Origin: Streptomyces sp. Root431
GTDB taxonomy: Bacteria; Actinomycetota; Actinomycetes; Streptomycetales; Streptomycetaceae
Direction of reading: 5' to 3'
NCBI RefSeq assembly: GCF_001426585.1
Contig: NZ_LMEI01000001.1
Coordinates: forward strand, 750,328 to 814,327
Length of the DNA stretch: 64,000 nt
This document shows, piece after piece, positions 1 through 8,400 of this stretch. Both the position numbers and the translations under genes were made by a program. Each line of letters opens with the position of its first letter. The first letter of the stretch is position 1. Under the pieces are notes generated by a model that saw nothing but the letters and a program-made list of their open reading frames with translations, did not search any database and was not told where the DNA came from.

Positions 1-25
1 GGCCCGGATGCTGGACAGGAGCCTG

Positions 26-1462
26 TCAGGAGCGCTTGGCGAAGGCCGCGCCCTCGGGGTTGCGGGCCTTGAGGACCAGGTACGAGACGGCAAGGAGCAG
101 GCCCCACACCGGCGCGCCGTACAGCGCGACCCGGTTGCCCTCGTCCATGCCCATGGTCACGACGACCATGGCGATGAAGGCGAGCGAGAAGACGCTGAAC
201 CAGATGCCGCCGGGCGCCTTGAACGGCGACTGCGGCAGCTCGCCCCTGTCGGCCTTGATCCGGTAGCGGATCTGGCAGATCAGGATGACGATCCAGGCCC
301 ACATGCCGGAGATGGTGGCGAAGGAGACGACGTAGTTGAACGCCTCGCCGGGCCACTGGTAGTTGATCCAGACGCCGACCATCATGAGCGCGGCCGAGAC
401 CGTGGTGCCGATCAGCGGGGTGCCGGACTTGGTCAGCTTGGTGAAGGCCTTCGGGCCCTGGCCGTTGAGCGCGAGGTCGCGCAGCATGCGGCCGGTGGAG
501 TACATGCCCGAGTTGCAGGACGACAGGGCCGCGGTCAGGACGACGAAGTTGACGATGGCGGCACCGACGCCGAGGCCCATCTTCTCGAAGGCTGCGACGA
601 AGGGGCTGACGCCCGGCTTGAACTCGGTCCACGGGACGACCGACAGGATCATGATCAGCGCGCCGACGTAGAAGACCGCGATGCGCCACGGGACGGTGTT
701 GATCGCCTTGGGCAGGACCGTCTTCGGGTCCTTGGACTCGCCGGCGGTGACGCCGACGAGCTCGACCGCGAGGAACGCGAACATGACCATCTGGAGGGTC
801 ATCAGGGTCGAGAAGATGCCGTCCTTGCCGGCGAAGAAGCCGCCGAGGTCCCACAGGTGGGTGACGGAGGCGGTGTCGCCGGCGTCGGAGAAGCCGAGGG
901 TGAGGATGCCGGCGCAGATCAGGATCATGCCGACGATCGCGGTGACCTTGACCATGGAGAACCAGAACTCCAGCTCACCGAAGAGCTTCACGGAGATCAG
1001 GTTGGCGCCGTAGAGGATCACGGTGAAGACGAGGGCGGAGAGCCACTGGGGGATATCCCACCAGTACGTCATGTAGGTCGCGGCGGCGGTGACCTCGGTG
1101 ATGCCGGTGACGACCCAGAAGAGCCAGTACGTCCAGCCGGTCGCGAAGCCCGCGAACGGACCGATGAACTCCCGTGCGTACTCGGAGAAGGAGCCCGAGA
1201 CCGGGCGGTACATGAGGAGCTCGCCGAGCGCCCGCATGATGAAGAAGATGACGAGGCCCGCGGCGGCGTACGCGAGGATCAGGCTGGGTCCCGCGATGGA
1301 GATGCCCTTGCCCGCACCGAGGAACAGTCCGGTGCCGATGGCGCCGCCGATCGCGATCATCTGGATCTGGCGGGCGCCGAGTGCCCGGTGGTAACCCTCG
1401 CCCGATGCGGAGTCCTGGGCCTCATTGCCGTCGTGCTGCTTGTCGACCTGCACTGAGGTCAT
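26..1462 (-). CDS. APC-family amino acid permease
   Basis: Predicted 478-aa inner-membrane amino acid:proton symporter of the APC superfamily (GabP/AnsP/CycA type). The N-terminus is hydrophilic. The first transmembrane helix then carries the family signature IAIGGAIGTGLFLGAGKGI (about residues 36-54), and about twelve hydrophobic segments follow. The helix-2 region ELLMYRPVSGSFSEYA is also typical and helps form the substrate pocket. The ATG at 1462 is preceded by GAAAGG. The gene is monocistronic on the minus strand, and a short GACAGG/CCTGTC hairpin (14-27) overlaps its stop codon. Exact substrate (GABA, Asn, Ser/Ala/Gly or aromatic) cannot be told from sequence alone. Confidence 0.9.
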   Translation of the reverse strand: MTSVQVDKQHDGNEAQDSASGEGYHRALGARQIQMIAIGGAIGTGLFLGAGKGISIAGPSLILAYAAAGLVIFFIMRALGELLMYRPVSGSFSEYAREFIGPFAGFATGWTYWLFWVVTGITEVTAAATYMTYWWDIPQWLSALVFTVILYGANLISVKLFGELEFWFSMVKVTAIVGMILICAGILTLGFSDAGDTASVTHLWDLGGFFAGKDGIFSTLMTLQMVMFAFLAVELVGVTAGESKDPKTVLPKAINTVPWRIAVFYVGALIMILSVVPWTEFKPGVSPFVAAFEKMGLGVGAAIVNFVVLTAALSSCNSGMYSTGRMLRDLALNGQGPKAFTKLTKSGTPLIGTTVSAALMMVGVWINYQWPGEAFNYVVSFATISGMWAWIVILICQIRYRIKADRGELPQSPFKAPGGIWFSVFSLAFIAMVVVTMGMDEGNRVALYGAPVWGLLLAVSYLVLKARNPEGAAFAKRS

Positions 1463-1707
1463 GGTGGTGCGCCTTTCTCCATGCTGATCCGCGCGACTGC
1501 GAGTGCGTCTGCCGCGGATCAGATCCTGATCCCCCCGGATGTGGATGGAGTGCTACCGGCGGTCAGCCGGCCAAAGCGCCCTCGGGGTCATGGGTGGCGT
1601 CCCCGAGTGGTCGTGAAGATTTATCACGGGGTGGGACGTGATCGACGGAGCTGCGTGTGGCGCGGACCACATAAAAAGGCGGACGAAAAGGACTCAACAC
1701 GGCAAAG

Positions 1708-1753
1708 GCGGACGCCCTGATAACGCATTCGTTATCCGGATTTGAGCGTCCGC
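1708..1753 (-). terminator. Nested inverted repeat, likely terminator of clpS-DUF2017
   Basis: Outer arms GCGGACGC (1708-1715) and GCGTCCGC (1746-1753) enclose a second perfect inverted repeat, GATAACG (1719-1725) and CGTTATC (1730-1736). It lies 30 bp past the DUF2017 stop on the minus strand, so a terminator is the simplest reading. The inner repeat could instead be an operator for the downstream permease. The rest of the 322-bp gap (1463-1784) is unusually A-rich near 1615-1700 but shows no gene. Confidence 0.55.
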
Positions 1754-1784
1754 TGAGCGAACACCGCGTGCCTCCGCGGTGGCG

Positions 1785-2366
1785 CTACGACATCAGGGTC
1801 TCGACGAGGGACTCCTGGAGGGCGCCCAGCCAGAGGTACGCCATGACCATCGGCTTGCGCGGGTCGGAGTCCGGCAGCCGGTACAGCTGCTCGCTCTCCT
1901 CGTCCGTGACCTCCAGACGGGTCCCTATGGTCAGCCGGAGGTCGTTGAGCGCGCCGAGCCAGGCCCGGGACTCGTCCGGGCCGAGCTTCAGGACCGCCCC
2001 GCCCTCGCCCGCCGATTCGCCGGAGAGCGCGTCCAGGGCGCGCACGACGACGAGGGCGTCCTGGCGCTTGCGGGCCCGCAGGTCGTTCTCCGTGTAGCGG
2101 CGGAAGTCGGCGGCGGAGGCCCGCAGCTCCTCGCTGTCGTCCCCGTACGCGTCGGGGAAGAGGCGCCGGAGGGCGGGGTCGGACGGGGGCTCGCTCGGAC
2201 CCTCGGCGAAGAGCGCGGCCAGCGGGTCGGCGTCGGCCGCGGGCTCGTCGCCGGGGCCGATCAGCTCCATCAGCTGGACGGAGAGGGAGCGGAGGATGGA
2301 GATCTCGACCTCGTCGAGCGCGACGGCCGCACCGCCGCCGGGCAGGGCTTCGAAATGGCCGGCCAT
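1785..2366 (-). CDS. DUF2017 family protein
   Basis: Predicted 193-aa soluble protein that begins [21 protein letters not shown] and matches the actinobacterial DUF2017 family, whose function is unknown. It is mostly alpha-helical and acidic, with no signal peptide or membrane segment. Its ATG shares one base with the clpS stop (TGATG), so the two are translationally coupled. The clpS-DUF2017 pair is conserved in actinobacteria, so a role with the Clp degradation machinery is possible but unproven. Confidence 0.88.
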   Translation of the reverse strand: MAGHFEALPGGGAAVALDEVEISILRSLSVQLMELIGPGDEPAADADPLAALFAEGPSEPPSDPALRRLFPDAYGDDSEELRASAADFRRYTENDLRARKRQDALVVVRALDALSGESAGEGGAVLKLGPDESRAWLGALNDLRLTIGTRLEVTDEESEQLYRLPDSDPRKPMVMAYLWLGALQESLVETLMS

Positions 2367-2671
2367 CAGAAGCGGTCCTGCGAGAGGGTCGCCCAGAGAC
2401 CGTAGCCGTGCATCGCCTGCACGTCCCGTTCCATCTCCTCGCGGGTGCCGGCGGAGACGACCGCCTTCCCCTTCTCGTGCACGTCGAGCATCAGTTTGTG
2501 CGCCTTGCCCTTGGAGTATCCGAAGTACGACTGGAAGACGTAGGTCACATAGCTCATCAGGTTGACCGGATCGTTGTGCACGAGGGTCACCCAGGGCACG
2601 TCCGGTTCGACGACCGCGGAGACCTCCTCGGCCGATTCCGTACGTTCGATCTCAATAGGCGCGACGCTCAC
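2366..2671 (-). CDS. clpS: ATP-dependent Clp protease adaptor ClpS
   Basis: 101-aa N-end-rule adaptor that delivers substrates with destabilising N-terminal residues to the Clp unfoldase. The ClpS core is clear: [21 protein letters not shown] (about residues 26-46) holds the Asn-Asp and Met residues of the N-degron pocket, and [17 protein letters not shown] carries the conserved MxxVHxxG helix. A short disordered acidic N-terminal tail precedes the core, as usual. Start is GTG at 2671 preceded by GGGGTGA. First gene of the clpS-DUF2017 unit and divergent from pncB. Confidence 0.95.
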   Translation of the reverse strand: MSVAPIEIERTESAEEVSAVVEPDVPWVTLVHNDPVNLMSYVTYVFQSYFGYSKGKAHKLMLDVHEKGKAVVSAGTREEMERDVQAMHGYGLWATLSQDRF

Positions 2672-2780
2672 TCACCCCATGCTGCCACCCCGAGGGCTCC
2701 GACGCACAAACGGGTCACCCCGCGTCGCATGGACGAACCGCCCGCTCAGCCCACGATCCGACACGACCCGACACCCCTAT

Positions 2781-2817
2781 TCGTCACTCTGACGATTTCT
2801 GCGCTAGCATCGCTGAC
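2781..2817 (+). promoter_or_regulatory. pncB promoter, probably leaderless, with operator-like inverted repeat
   Basis: A -10-like TAGCAT at 2805-2810 lies only 7 bp before the pncB ATG (2818), and no Shine-Dalgarno sequence is present, so transcription probably starts at or next to the start codon. A perfect inverted repeat TCGTCA-CTC-TGACGA (2781-2795) covers the -35 position with an 18-bp spacer. This arrangement suits a repressor sensing NAD status, but the regulator is unknown. Confidence 0.55.
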
Positions 2818-4146
2818 ATGAACGCTGCGGACCTTGGGCTTCCGGTGGACGTGCCGTCGACCGCGCTCTTCACCGATCAGTACGAGCTGACCATGCTCCA
2901 GGCGGCCCTCCGGGCCGGCACCGCCGACCGGCACTCGGTCTTCGAGGTCTTCACCCGGCGACTGCCCGAGGGGCGCCGCTACGGCGTCCTCGCGGGCGTC
3001 GGCCGGGTCCTGGACGCCGTCGAGAACTTCCGTTTCGACCCGGCCGTGCTGGGCTTCCTGCGCGAGCGCGGCATCGTCGACGAGCCGACCCTCGACTGGC
3101 TGGCCGGATACCGCTTCTCCGGGGACATCTGGGGCTACCCCGAGGGCGAGGTGTACTTCCCCGGCTCGCCCGTCCTGCGCGTCGAGGGGTCCTTCGCCGA
3201 GTGCGTGCTCCTGGAGACGGTGATCCTCTCGATCCTCAACCACGACTCGGCCATCGCGGCCGCCGCCTCCCGCATGTCGGCCGCGGCCGGCGGGCGCCGC
3301 CTCATCGAGATGGGCGCCCGGCGCACCCACGAGCTGGCGGCCGTCGCCGCCTCCCGCGCCGCGTACGTCGGCGGTTTCGACTCCACGTCGGACCTCGCGG
3401 CCGGCTTCCGCTACGGCATCCCGACCGTCGGCACCTCCGCGCACGCCTTCACCCTGCTCCACGACAGCGAGCGGGACGCCTTCCAGGCGCAGGTCGAGAC
3501 CCTCGGACGGGGTACGACCCTGCTCGTCGACACCTACGACGTGACCGAGGCCGTCCGTACCGCCGTCGAGGTGGCGGGGCCAGAGCTGGGCGCCGTCCGC
3601 ATCGACTCGGGCGACCTGCTGCTCGTCGCCCACCGGGTGCGGCAGCAGCTCGACGAGCTGGGCGCGCGGGACACGAAGATCGTCGTCACCTCGGACCTCG
3701 ACGAGTACGCCATCGCCTCGCTCGCGGCGGCGCCGGTCGACGCGTACGGGGTGGGCACGCAGCTGGTCACCGGCAGCGGCCACCCGACCTGCTCCATGGT
3801 CTACAAGCTGGTCGCCCGGGCCCGCTCGGCCGACCCGAAGGCCCCCCTGGTGCCGGTCGCGAAGAAGTCCATGGGCGGCAAGGCCTCCGTCGGCGGGCGC
3901 AAGTGGGCGGCCCGCCGGCCCGACGCGACCGGGGTCGCCGAGACCGAGGTCGTGGGCACGGGACCGGTCCCGCCGGAGCTCATGGACCACCAGCTCCTGG
4001 TCGAGCTGGTCAAGGGCGGCGAGGTGGTGGCCAGGGAGCCGCTGGAGGCCGCCAGGTCCCGGCACATCGCGGCCCGCGCCGGACTGCCGATGTCGGCGAT
4101 CCAGCTCTCGCGCGGCGAGCCTGTGCTGCCTACGGAGTATGTCTAG
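2818..4146 (+). CDS. pncB: Nicotinate phosphoribosyltransferase
   Basis: 442-aa cytoplasmic enzyme that converts nicotinate and PRPP to nicotinate mononucleotide in the Preiss-Handler NAD salvage pathway. Family motifs are visible: ALFTDQYELTMLQAAL near the N-terminus, GARRTHELAAVAASRAAYVGGFDSTSDL (two motifs near residues 163-190), and VRIDSGDLLLVAHRVR, which holds the phosphoribosyl-binding DSGD. Length fits the family. ATG at 2818 fits a leaderless transcript. pncA follows 88 bp downstream and would supply nicotinate from nicotinamide. Confidence 0.95.
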   Translation: MNAADLGLPVDVPSTALFTDQYELTMLQAALRAGTADRHSVFEVFTRRLPEGRRYGVLAGVGRVLDAVENFRFDPAVLGFLRERGIVDEPTLDWLAGYRFSGDIWGYPEGEVYFPGSPVLRVEGSFAECVLLETVILSILNHDSAIAAAASRMSAAAGGRRLIEMGARRTHELAAVAASRAAYVGGFDSTSDLAAGFRYGIPTVGTSAHAFTLLHDSERDAFQAQVETLGRGTTLLVDTYDVTEAVRTAVEVAGPELGAVRIDSGDLLLVAHRVRQQLDELGARDTKIVVTSDLDEYAIASLAAAPVDAYGVGTQLVTGSGHPTCSMVYKLVARARSADPKAPLVPVAKKSMGGKASVGGRKWAARRPDATGVAETEVVGTGPVPPELMDHQLLVELVKGGEVVAREPLEAARSRHIAARAGLPMSAIQLSRGEPVLPTEYV

Positions 4147-4159
4147 GAAGCCTTGAGGG

Positions 4160-4186
4160 CTTGCCCCTCCCCCGGGGAGGGGGAAG
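4160..4186. promoter_or_regulatory. G/C-rich palindrome upstream of pncA
   Basis: CTTGCCCCTCCCC (4160-4172) faces GGGGAGGGGGAAG (4174-4186), 13-bp arms with one mismatch around one central base. A -10-like TAGGCT follows at 4191-4196 and the pncA ATG is at 4235. It could be the pncB terminator, but there is no T-run and it abuts a probable -10, so an operator for pncA is at least as likely. Confidence 0.4.
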
Positions 4187-4234
4187 TCTCTAGGCTCGAT
4201 CCCACCCCTATCCGACGCGCTAAGGACACCCGCC

Positions 4235-4831
4235 ATGCACCGCGCATTGATCGTTGTGGACGTTCAGAACGACTTCTGTGAGGGCGGCAGCCTCGCGGTG
4301 ACGGGCGGCGCGGACGTCGCCGCCGCCATCACCGACCTGGTCGGCCAGACGGCGGGCAGCTCCTACCGGTTCGTCGTGGCCACCCGCGACCACCACGTCG
4401 ACCCGGGCGCGCACTTCGCCCCGGAGGGCGAGGAGCCGGATTACGTGACCTCCTGGCCGGTGCACTGCGTGGCCGGCACGGAGGGCGTCGGCTTCCACCC
4501 GAACTTCGCGCCCGCCGTCGCCAGCGGGGCGATCGACTCGGTCTTCGACAAGGGCGCCTACGACGCGGCGTACAGCGGCTTCGAGGGTCTTGACGAGAAC
4601 GGGCTGACGCTCGCGGAGTGGCTCCGGGAGCGGGACGTCACCGAGGTCGACGTGGTCGGCATCGCCACCGACCACTGCGTCCGGGCGACGGCCCTGGACG
4701 CGGCGCGGGAGGGCTTCCGGACCCATGTGCTGCTGGAGCTGACGGCCGGGGTCGCGAAGGCGACGACGGCGAAGGCCCTGGAGGAGCTCCGGACGGCCGG
4801 CGTCGAGCTGACGGGCGAGCCGGTGGTGTGA
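4235..4831 (+). CDS. pncA: Nicotinamidase (isochorismatase-fold hydrolase)
   Basis: 198-aa enzyme that deamidates nicotinamide to nicotinate, feeding PncB. Catalytic triad is recognisable: Asp in IVVDVQNDFCEGGSL (residues 4-18), Lys in VFDKGAYDAAYSGF and Cys in VVGIATDHCVRATALDA. The metal ligands sit in ATRDHHVDPGAHF. ATG at 4235 is preceded by AAGGA. Together with pncB this forms a complete nicotinamide-to-NaMN salvage step. Pyrazinamide would be a predicted alternative substrate from family knowledge. Confidence 0.93.
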   Translation: MHRALIVVDVQNDFCEGGSLAVTGGADVAAAITDLVGQTAGSSYRFVVATRDHHVDPGAHFAPEGEEPDYVTSWPVHCVAGTEGVGFHPNFAPAVASGAIDSVFDKGAYDAAYSGFEGLDENGLTLAEWLRERDVTEVDVVGIATDHCVRATALDAAREGFRTHVLLELTAGVAKATTAKALEELRTAGVELTGEPVV

Positions 4832-4853
4832 CGGCGGCGGCGGGGGCGGTGGC

Positions 4854-4905
4854 CTACGCCGCGGGCTCCTTCGAGAGCTCTACGCCGCGGGCTCCTTCGG
4901 GAGCG
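4854..4905. repeat. 26-bp tandem duplication at a gene tail
   Basis: CTACGCCGCGGGCTCCTTCG occurs at 4854-4873 and again at 4880-4899, a 26-bp period. The second copy encodes the last residues (KEPAA, stop) of the minus-strand hypothetical protein, and the first copy repeats this tail beyond the stop. This looks like replication slippage at a 3' end. Confidence 0.7.
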
Positions 4906-5191
4906 TGCGGACCGGGTGCCAGAGCTCTTGGGCGGCGCCCGGGGCGGATCTCCAGAGCAGGCCGTCGGGGTGGTGCAGGACGGCCGTGATCTCGTCCGGT
5001 GTGGGCGGCTCGGAATTGCCGCGGAGGTAGACCGCGCGCAGGCCGAGGTTCCGCAGCCGGGTCAGGGCGCGGGCACGGTTGGCGGCGTGGACCAGGAAGC
5101 GGACCGAGGCGCCGTCGCGGGCCGGGCTGGGCAGCCCTATCGCGACGACCACGCTGCCGCCCGGCAGCTTGCAGAACCCTCCGTTGGGCAT
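4880..5191 (-). CDS. Conserved hypothetical protein
   Basis: 103-aa protein starting MPNGGFCKLPGGSVVVAIGLP, with GGAG about 9 bp before the ATG. The fold looks alpha/beta with an Arg-rich middle (FLVHAANRARALTRLRNLGLRAVYLRGN). There is no signal peptide or membrane helix. I do not recognise the family. It lies between pncA (convergent) and the M6 peptidase terminator, on the same strand as the peptidase. Its 3' end is duplicated just past the stop. Confidence 0.7.
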   Translation of the reverse strand: MPNGGFCKLPGGSVVVAIGLPSPARDGASVRFLVHAANRARALTRLRNLGLRAVYLRGNSEPPTPDEITAVLHHPDGLLWRSAPGAAQELWHPVRTLPKEPAA

Positions 5192-5253
5192 GCGGAACCA
5201 CTCCCCCGTGGATCAGATGTCAATAAGAACTGCGGTCAGACGCACCTAAACAC

Positions 5254-5289
5254 GATCGGCCGCCGCCCGCTAGGGGGCGACGGCCGATC
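5254..5289 (-). terminator. Terminator of the M6 peptidase gene
   Basis: GATCGGCCG (5254-5262) pairs with CGGCCGATC (5281-5289), and a further inner stem CGCCC/GGGCG extends it. It sits 26 bp beyond the stop codon of the minus-strand peptidase gene. Confidence 0.75.
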
Positions 5290-5314
5290 ATGCTTTGACC
5301 TGCAGCTTTATCGA

Positions 5315-7723
5315 CTACTTGGTCGACGGGCCAACCTGGACCGTGATCGTCTGGCCGTTCTTCGGCTCCTTGACGACCTGGATCTTGGTGTTGGTGTCAG
5401 TTACCTTCACACCGGCCCGCTCGGTCTCCGGGTACCAGTAGGTGCCCTTGCGGTCGTCGAAGGTCGGGTTGCCGGCCTGGGACGGGACCCAGGTGCCGAC
5501 GCCGGCCTTGTGGAGCTGGAAACCGTCCGTGCGGGAGAGGCTGAACGGCGAGTCGTACGCCTGGACGCGGTTGCGCATCAGGGTGCCGTCGGACCACTTC
5601 AGCGGGCTCGGGTGCGCGTCGATCGGGAGGACCCGACCCACGCCCGGGTGCTTCGAGGTGTTGTTGTCCTTCTGGGACAGGTCCCACTTCCAGATGAGCA
5701 GACCGTTCTGGTACGGGTAGTGCTCGACCCAGCTGGACTTGTCACCCGTGAAACCGAAGTTGTACGGGCCGACCTTGAGGGTCGCGTCGTACGAGACGTA
5801 CTGGCGGTTCTCCGCGATGTAGTACTGCTCGTAGTCCTTGCTGAAGCCCTTCGCGATCCGCGAGAAGCCCTTCGAGACCCAGCCGTTGTCACCGTTCTCG
5901 GCGTTGTCCGAGAAGACGGTGGCACCGTCCGCGGCGAGGGTGATGGCGTCGGCGGTGAAGCCCTTGCCGCCCGCGCCGCCGTCCGTCTGGTAGCGGAAGC
6001 GGAGGTCGAACTTCTTGCCCGCGTAGGCGTCGAGGCCGTAGACGAGCTTCTTGTGCGCGCCGGAGACGTCCGTCAGCGACGGGGAGCCGGCCGCGTCGCG
6101 CGGGAGCGCCACGCCGTCGGCGGTGCCGTCGAGGGCGGTCCAGTTGGCGCCGCCGTCGGTCGAGACCTCGGCGTAGAGGAAGTCGTACCCCTTCTCGATG
6201 TCCCACCAGCCCTGGAGCTCCAGGGAGGCCGAGGACTTGCCGGTCAGGTCGACCGGACGGGTCAGGGTGTTCTTGAGGTCGTCGCCCATGTTGCTCCACC
6301 ACTGGGTGGCACCCTCGGCGGGGGCCACGACATCGGTGGGGACGGACTTCTTCGGCAGCTCGACGACGAGCGCCTGCGGGTTCTCGGTGTTGTACTCCGA
6401 GACGCCCAGCTTGTGGGTGGTCTTGGTGCCACGCTGCCAGTCGTTGACCTTGGCGTAGTTCAGCCAGCCGAGCTGGAGCTTGTCCCAGGCGGTCATGTCG
6501 CCGGGCAGGTCGCCGATCGCGTCCTTGCCCTGGCCGAGCCAGGAACCGGACGACATCAGGGTCCAGAACCCGGTCGAGTTCTCGCCGCCCGAGGTGTCGT
6601 AGTGGTCCGGCAGACCGAGGTCGTGGCCGTACTCGTGCGCGAAGACGCCGAGGCCGCCGTTCTCCGGCTGCATCGTGTAGTCGCCGACCCAGATGCCGGT
6701 GTCGCCGATCTGCGTGCCACCGGACTTGTTGTTGGCCGGGCCGGTCTTGCCCGCGTTGGTGCCGTACGCGTACCAGCGGTGGGCCCACAGCGCGTTGGTG
6801 CCTTCGGCACCGCCACCGGCCGACTCGTCCTCGCCCGCGTGGACGATCTGGAAGTGGTCGATGTAGCCGTCGGGCTCGTTGAAGTTGCCGTCGGCGTCGA
6901 AGTCGTAGCGGTCCCACTGGTCGTACTGCGCCAGCTCGGCCTTGATCTGGGCGTCGGTCTTGCCGGCGGCCTTCTGGGCGGCGGCCCAGGCGGTGACGCC
7001 GTCACGGACGGTGTCCCAGACGTTGGAGCAGTTGGTGTCGCCGCACCAGTTCGAGCCGTAACGGGCCTCGTTGTACTCGACCTTGACCCAGTCGGAGACC
7101 GTGCCGTCGACCGAGTAACGGCCGGACGAGGTCTTCTCGTAGTAGGTCTTCAGGGACTGCTTGGGCTGCCCCTTGGCGTCCTTGCCGGTACCGAAGTACA
7201 GGTCCTGGAAGTGCTTCTGGTTGAAGTCCGCCTGCCAGGCCGTGGAGTTGTCGTTCGCACGGTCCGGCTTGGCTATGGCGTTGTGCAGGGGGCCGGGCTC
7301 GCCGCCGTACTTCGGCTTCAGCTCGGTCGTGTCGTCGTCCTCACGGTCGACGAGGGTGGTGTTGTCCACCTTGTCGCCGAACTCGACGAGGATCGTGAAG
7401 ATCTTGTCGGTCTTCTCGCGGCCCAGCTCGACGTACTTCTTGCTGTCGAGCTTGACGACCTTCGAGCCGCCGCGGCTCTCGACCTTGGCCTCGCCGTTCA
7501 GCACCTGCTCCAGGGCAGCCTTGCGCTGCTGCTCCTGCTGCTTGCTGAACGGACCGTCGAGGTCGTGGTCGACCGTCGTCTTGTCGACGGTCTGGATGCC
7601 GGCCGGCGACACGTTTCCGTTGCTGTCGGCCCAGGCGGTGGAGAAAGTCGAGGCGGTGGCGGCGGTGGCCGCGAGCGCCACGACGACTGCGGACGCTCTG
7701 ATCGCCCGTCGTCTGTTGGTCAC
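5315..7723 (-). CDS. Secreted M6 (immune inhibitor A-type) metallopeptidase
   Basis: 802-aa extracellular zinc protease. A Sec signal peptide follows TNRRRAIRASAVVVALAATAA and ends near AWA. A propeptide-like region comes next, and the zinc motif HEYGHDLGLPDHYDTSGG is at about residues 363-380 (HExxHxxGxxD). The C-terminal half carries MAM-like beta-sandwich segments (LELQGWWDIEKGYDFLYAEV), as in InhA. I chose GTG at 7723 because GGGGAGGA (7732-7739) precedes it and the signal peptide starts immediately. The longer upstream extension to 7909 has neither. Likely role: degradation of extracellular protein. Confidence 0.93.
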   Translation of the reverse strand: MTNRRRAIRASAVVVALAATAATASTFSTAWADSNGNVSPAGIQTVDKTTVDHDLDGPFSKQQEQQRKAALEQVLNGEAKVESRGGSKVVKLDSKKYVELGREKTDKIFTILVEFGDKVDNTTLVDREDDDTTELKPKYGGEPGPLHNAIAKPDRANDNSTAWQADFNQKHFQDLYFGTGKDAKGQPKQSLKTYYEKTSSGRYSVDGTVSDWVKVEYNEARYGSNWCGDTNCSNVWDTVRDGVTAWAAAQKAAGKTDAQIKAELAQYDQWDRYDFDADGNFNEPDGYIDHFQIVHAGEDESAGGGAEGTNALWAHRWYAYGTNAGKTGPANNKSGGTQIGDTGIWVGDYTMQPENGGLGVFAHEYGHDLGLPDHYDTSGGENSTGFWTLMSSGSWLGQGKDAIGDLPGDMTAWDKLQLGWLNYAKVNDWQRGTKTTHKLGVSEYNTENPQALVVELPKKSVPTDVVAPAEGATQWWSNMGDDLKNTLTRPVDLTGKSSASLELQGWWDIEKGYDFLYAEVSTDGGANWTALDGTADGVALPRDAAGSPSLTDVSGAHKKLVYGLDAYAGKKFDLRFRYQTDGGAGGKGFTADAITLAADGATVFSDNAENGDNGWVSKGFSRIAKGFSKDYEQYYIAENRQYVSYDATLKVGPYNFGFTGDKSSWVEHYPYQNGLLIWKWDLSQKDNNTSKHPGVGRVLPIDAHPSPLKWSDGTLMRNRVQAYDSPFSLSRTDGFQLHKAGVGTWVPSQAGNPTFDDRKGTYWYPETERAGVKVTDTNTKIQVVKEPKNGQTITVQVGPSTK

Positions 7724-8051
7724 TTGATGTAGTCCTCCCCGGCGCCCACGCACCCGGACCGAGGTGGGGAGTCCGGCCGGCGGGGGTCGCGCGTCACAAG
7801 TGACGACATTTGACCGGAGTGGCGTCAGAAAAGACAGATCTTGACTTGCACATACCAACTGCACTATGCGGGTGCGGAATTCCGATAATCGGTCACCCCG
7901 CAGGCGCATTGCCGCCGGCGCTCAGGGGTCGCGTGACTCCGTGCGCCCCCCGTGCACCGGCACGGTGGGTTAGGTCACGCTTACCACTGGTTCCCTCCGG
8001 GCATCCACCGACATAGAGTCGAACCGATGTCCTGAGGGGGCGGTACCTGTC
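7724..8051. other. Divergent intergenic region with a candidate promoter
   Basis: This 328-bp gap separates the M6 peptidase from a small membrane protein. TTGACT (7841-7846) and TATGCG (7865-7870) with an 18-bp spacer form a plausible plus-strand housekeeping promoter. The segment 7800-7880 is relatively AT-rich. No further gene is supported. Confidence 0.35.
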
Positions 8052-8342
8052 ATGCAGCGACCGAACGCCGCACAACTCGCCTACGGTTCGGCCACCGTCG
8101 TCCTCGCGACCGTCGCCCTGCTGTTGCTCTCCCGTACGACGACGACCCTCGGGATCGCGGTGATCTGCGCCGCGGGCCTGCTGCTCGGCGTGCTCGTGGC
8201 GGTGACGATGCCGGTACGGACGAGGCCCGTCAAGACCTCCGCGCCGCCTGCTCCGGCCGCTCCCGCAGCCCTCGGGAACGAAGAGATCCGGATACCGGCC
8301 CCGCGCGTGGGTGCGGGTGCCGATACCCGGATCGGTTCGTGA
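8052..8342 (+). CDS. Small two-helix membrane protein
   Basis: 96-aa protein with two hydrophobic helices (about residues 10-27 and 32-52) and a Pro/Ala-rich C-terminal tail of about 40 residues. ATG at 8052 follows GAGGGGGCGG. Function unknown. It converges with the RDD gene at 8401. The short loop and positive residues after helix 2 (VRTRPVK) suggest the tail is cytoplasmic. Confidence 0.7.
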   Translation: MQRPNAAQLAYGSATVVLATVALLLLSRTTTTLGIAVICAAGLLLGVLVAVTMPVRTRPVKTSAPPAPAAPAALGNEEIRIPAPRVGAGADTRIGS

Positions 8343-8400
8343 CGCTTCGTCCGTACTCGTACCGGACGGATTCCTGCGGGACCACCGCTACTGAGTTCTT

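Noticed and set aside
8..1456. 482-aa plus-strand frame opposite the amino acid permease
   Set aside because: Typical high-GC antisense shadow, rich in Asp, Arg and Gly with no fold; the permease on the other strand is unmistakable.
4916..7732. 938-aa open frame on the plus strand across the M6 peptidase
   Set aside because: It is the antisense shadow of the peptidase with Leu/Val/Arg/Gly-biased composition; the minus-strand protein has signal peptide, zinc motif and ribosome site.
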